Below, piece by piece: positions 5,018 to 6,579 of a DNA stretch of 6,579 bases. The position numbers and the translations under genes were made by a program. The DNA is from Chlorobiota bacterium (GTDB taxonomy: Bacteria; Bacteroidota; Bacteroidia; Bacteroidales; JAADJA01), in assembly GCA_030592565.1 (NCBI GenBank), contig JAUVIX010000215.1, positions 1 to 6,579 of the forward strand, read 5' to 3'. How positions within the stretch are numbered: position 1 is the first letter of the stretch; each line of letters begins with the position of its first letter. A model generated the notes under the pieces. The model saw only the letters and a list, made by a program, of their open reading frames with translations, made no database searches and had not been told where the DNA came from.

Positions 5018-6271
5018 CTTATTTAGTAATACTTTCCAAAACGGTATAATTTCTATCACTTTATTTTCGACATTAATTGTTTCCTCTTCGCTATGAGTGT
5101 AAATACATGCTTTGGAAATTTTCATTTCATTCATAGCCTTTAAAAGTGATTTAATTTCTCTTTCTTTTGTATTTAATTCAAAAAGAGAGTATGACGCCTG
5201 AATTAATTTAGTATCATTATCTTTAGCAACATAAAAATCAACCTCCAGATTATTATTGGTTTTATAATAATAAATATCTGTATAATTCCTGTCAAGATAA
5301 TTAAAAACAAGATTCTCAAAAAATCGGGAATTATCTTCATTAATCCTGTTTAACAAAATAAATGAATTGTCAGCAAAATATGTTTTTCGTTTTGATTCTC
5401 TTTGAATAAATGAGCGTCTATACTGATAAATATTTCTTGTTAAAAACGGAACAGGTAAAATGTTAAAATATTCGGTCACAGTTGGTATTGTAGTTTTATA
5501 GATTGGTACTATTTTTTTTGCCAGACTACCAATCGAAAATTTTTTTGTAATGTTTTCAGTAATTTTTGCAATTATTAGTTTTAATAAATATTCATTTTTA
5601 CTAAATCTCGAAATCAAATCTTTGTAAAAAATCAAATCGTAAATATTTTTCGAAATAGCTTTCTTGTCAATAACATTAGACTTTATTACTTCCGGAAAGC
5701 TTCCAAATTGCATATATTCATCAAACTGATGAATTATTTTTGCTTTATTTATGTAAAAGTCTTTTTTGCTAAACTTAATATTTTTCATTTCGAGAAACTC
5801 TTGAAATGAAAATGTAAAAATAGTTGTTTCAACACTTTGTCCTTTTAAATATGTAGCTATTTCTTTACTTAACAGATTTGCATTGCTTCCGGTAGCAAAG
5901 ATTTTATATCCTCGAACATTAAGGCGCTTTAAGAAAAAATGCCAGTTTTTTAAATTTTGTATTTCATCAAAAAATAAAACCGGTTTTAAATTAGGGTAAA
6001 TCCTTTGATAACTTTCCAGTATCATATCATAGCTTGATAATGTATTTAATGAAACCAGTCTCTCATCTTCAAAATCCAGAAAAAGTATATTTTCAATTTT
6101 ATATTTTTTTGCTATTTCATAGAGGGTATAAGTCTTGCCACACCTTCTTATACCTGTTAGAATATTAATATTATCAGTTCTGGGAATATGATAATTTCGT
6201 TTAATTATTTTTTTGTTTCCTATTAATTCCTGATTTTCAAGAATTATACGTGTTAACAATAATTCGTCCAT
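5015..6271 (-). CDS. AAA ATPase of the AAA_14 / DUF4143 family
   Basis: The 418-aa product matches a widespread, poorly understood ATPase family of bacteria and archaea. Walker A is GIRRCGKT at 40-47, Walker B VLFFDEIQ at 98-105, a sensor-like TGSNANLL follows at 127-134, and GSFPEV at 190-195 marks the move to the helical linker. The C-terminal DUF4143 part carries ENLVFNYL (319-326) and EVDF (343-346), which in this family lie in a PD-(D/E)xK-like fold; the usual lysine position reads LIQASY (356-361), so nuclease activity is unlikely. An open frame extends 18 codons upstream to an ATG at 6325, but the extension lacks family character and begins upstream of the TAnnTTTG element at 6297-6304, so I start at the ATG at 6271. 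The gene is more A+T-rich than its neighbours (15 G+C of 60 at 5521-5580), a possible sign of transfer. No link to the sigma operon is evident. Confidence 0.9.
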   Translation of the reverse strand: MDELLLTRIILENQELIGNKKIIKRNYHIPRTDNINILTGIRRCGKTYTLYEIAKKYKIENILFLDFEDERLVSLNTLSSYDMILESYQRIYPNLKPVLFFDEIQNLKNWHFFLKRLNVRGYKIFATGSNANLLSKEIATYLKGQSVETTIFTFSFQEFLEMKNIKFSKKDFYINKAKIIHQFDEYMQFGSFPEVIKSNVIDKKAISKNIYDLIFYKDLISRFSKNEYLLKLIIAKITENITKKFSIGSLAKKIVPIYKTTIPTVTEYFNILPVPFLTRNIYQYRRSFIQRESKRKTYFADNSFILLNRINEDNSRFFENLVFNYLDRNYTDIYYYKTNNNLEVDFYVAKDNDTKLIQASYSLFELNTKEREIKSLLKAMNEMKISKACIYTHSEEETINVENKVIEIIPFWKVLLNK

Positions 6272-6296
6272 GTTATATTTATTAAATGAAACTTTG

Positions 6297-6304
6297 CAAA
6301 TATA
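6297..6304 (-). promoter_or_regulatory. Bacteroidota -7 element for the ATPase gene
   Basis: The minus strand reads TATATTTG, a match to TAnnTTTG, 25 bases before the chosen ATG at 6271. No TTTG -33 element is found at 19-21 bases upstream, so the promoter may be weak. If it is used, transcription starts near 6290 and excludes the longer frame beginning at 6325. Confidence 0.5.
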
Positions 6305-6343
6305 TATAAAATTATTAAATATCATTTAATAAAATAAGAATAG

Positions 6344-6375
6344 TTTGAATCAAAAAATCTATTTTTGTATCTTTG
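6344..6375 (+). promoter_or_regulatory. Bacteroidota housekeeping promoter of the hydrolase gene
   Basis: TTTG (6344-6347) and TATCTTTG (6368-6375) are separated by 20 bases, a full match to the Bacteroidota consensus TTTG-N19-21-TAnnTTTG read by the primary sigma factor. Transcription would begin near 6381, giving a leader of about 23 bases before the ATG at 6404. It is back to back with the ATPase promoter. Confidence 0.75.
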
Positions 6376-6403
6376 CATCATAATTATTATTTAATATTTT
6401 GAT

Positions 6404-6579
6404 ATGATAACAATCGAAAAATTTATTTTTAATCCTTTTCAGGAGAACACATATATTCTTTACGATGAAACCGGGGACTGTGTTATTATTGACCCTGGGT
6501 GCTACGACAGGCAAGAGGAAGAAGATGTTGCAGGATTTATTGCAGACAATAATTTAAAACCGGTCAGGTTATTATACAC
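6404..6579 (+). CDS. Metallo-beta-lactamase-fold hydrolase, N-terminal part (cut by window edge)
   Basis: The first 58 codons are present and the frame is open at the right edge. MITIEKFIFNPFQENTYILYDETGDCVIIDPGCYDRQEEE fits the start of glyoxalase-II-like MBL hydrolases: the pattern F-x-NPFQENTY followed by an IIDPG turn that precedes the metal-binding loop. The HxHxDH metal motif would come directly after the last bases in the window (LLY then an incomplete codon), so it cannot be checked. Family members in this phylum are about 210 residues. They are zinc-dependent hydrolases of thioesters or related compounds, and the substrate cannot be told from this part. The start is supported by the promoter 29 bases upstream. 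Confidence 0.85.
   Translation, partial: MITIEKFIFNPFQENTYILYDETGDCVIIDPGCYDRQEEEDVAGFIADNNLKPVRLLY

Noticed and set aside
4455..6271. ATPase, sigma and anti-sigma genes as one three-gene system
   Set aside because: There is a 68-bp gap with its own promoter-like site, different base composition, and no known functional link between DUF4143 ATPases and ECF sigma factors.
6272..6325. 18-codon N-terminal extension of the ATPase
   Set aside because: It starts upstream of the -7 element and adds residues not seen in the family.

Overview
The window reads as a chromosomal segment from a member of the Bacteroidota. The evidence is overall A+T richness, genes without Shine-Dalgarno sequences, two matches to the phylum-specific -7 promoter element TAnnTTTG near the right end, and protein families that are mostly Bacteroidota-specific (a GIN-domain/beta-barrel protein and an ECF sigma factor coupled to an atypical anti-sigma protein). 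I cannot place it below phylum.

Layout, left to right. Bases 1-85 hold no gene I can support. A rho-independent terminator (86-124) ends a leftward gene (149-1729) for a secreted protein with an N-terminal GIN-type beta-helix and a C-terminal outer-membrane barrel. A 345-bp gene-free divergent region follows (1730-2074), containing four tandem 8-mers and repeat-like, dyad-rich sequence. A rightward gene (2075-3334) encodes an exported, probably outer-membrane beta-barrel protein of a conserved but uncharacterised family. It converges on a leftward two-gene operon: ECF sigma factor (4455-4946) and, one base later, a single-pass membrane protein (3389-4453) that is the probable anti-sigma factor. 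Upstream of this lies a separate, more A+T-rich leftward gene (5015-6271) for an AAA ATPase of the AAA_14/DUF4143 type. Divergent from it, the first 58 codons of a metallo-beta-lactamase-fold hydrolase run off the right edge.

The most interesting signal is regulatory. The sigma operon is preceded by TGTAAC-N16-CGTCA and the GIN/barrel gene by GTAAC-N17-CGTCA, both oriented towards their genes and about 35-40 bases from the start codon. These have the two-part form of ECF-type promoters. The simplest reading is an autoregulated sigma/anti-sigma pair that also controls a cell-envelope protein about 2.7 kb away. This is an inference from two sites. The 419-aa barrel gene lying between them has no matching site. 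The anti-sigma protein is unusual in carrying two tandem copies of its cytoplasmic domain and no zinc-binding motif.
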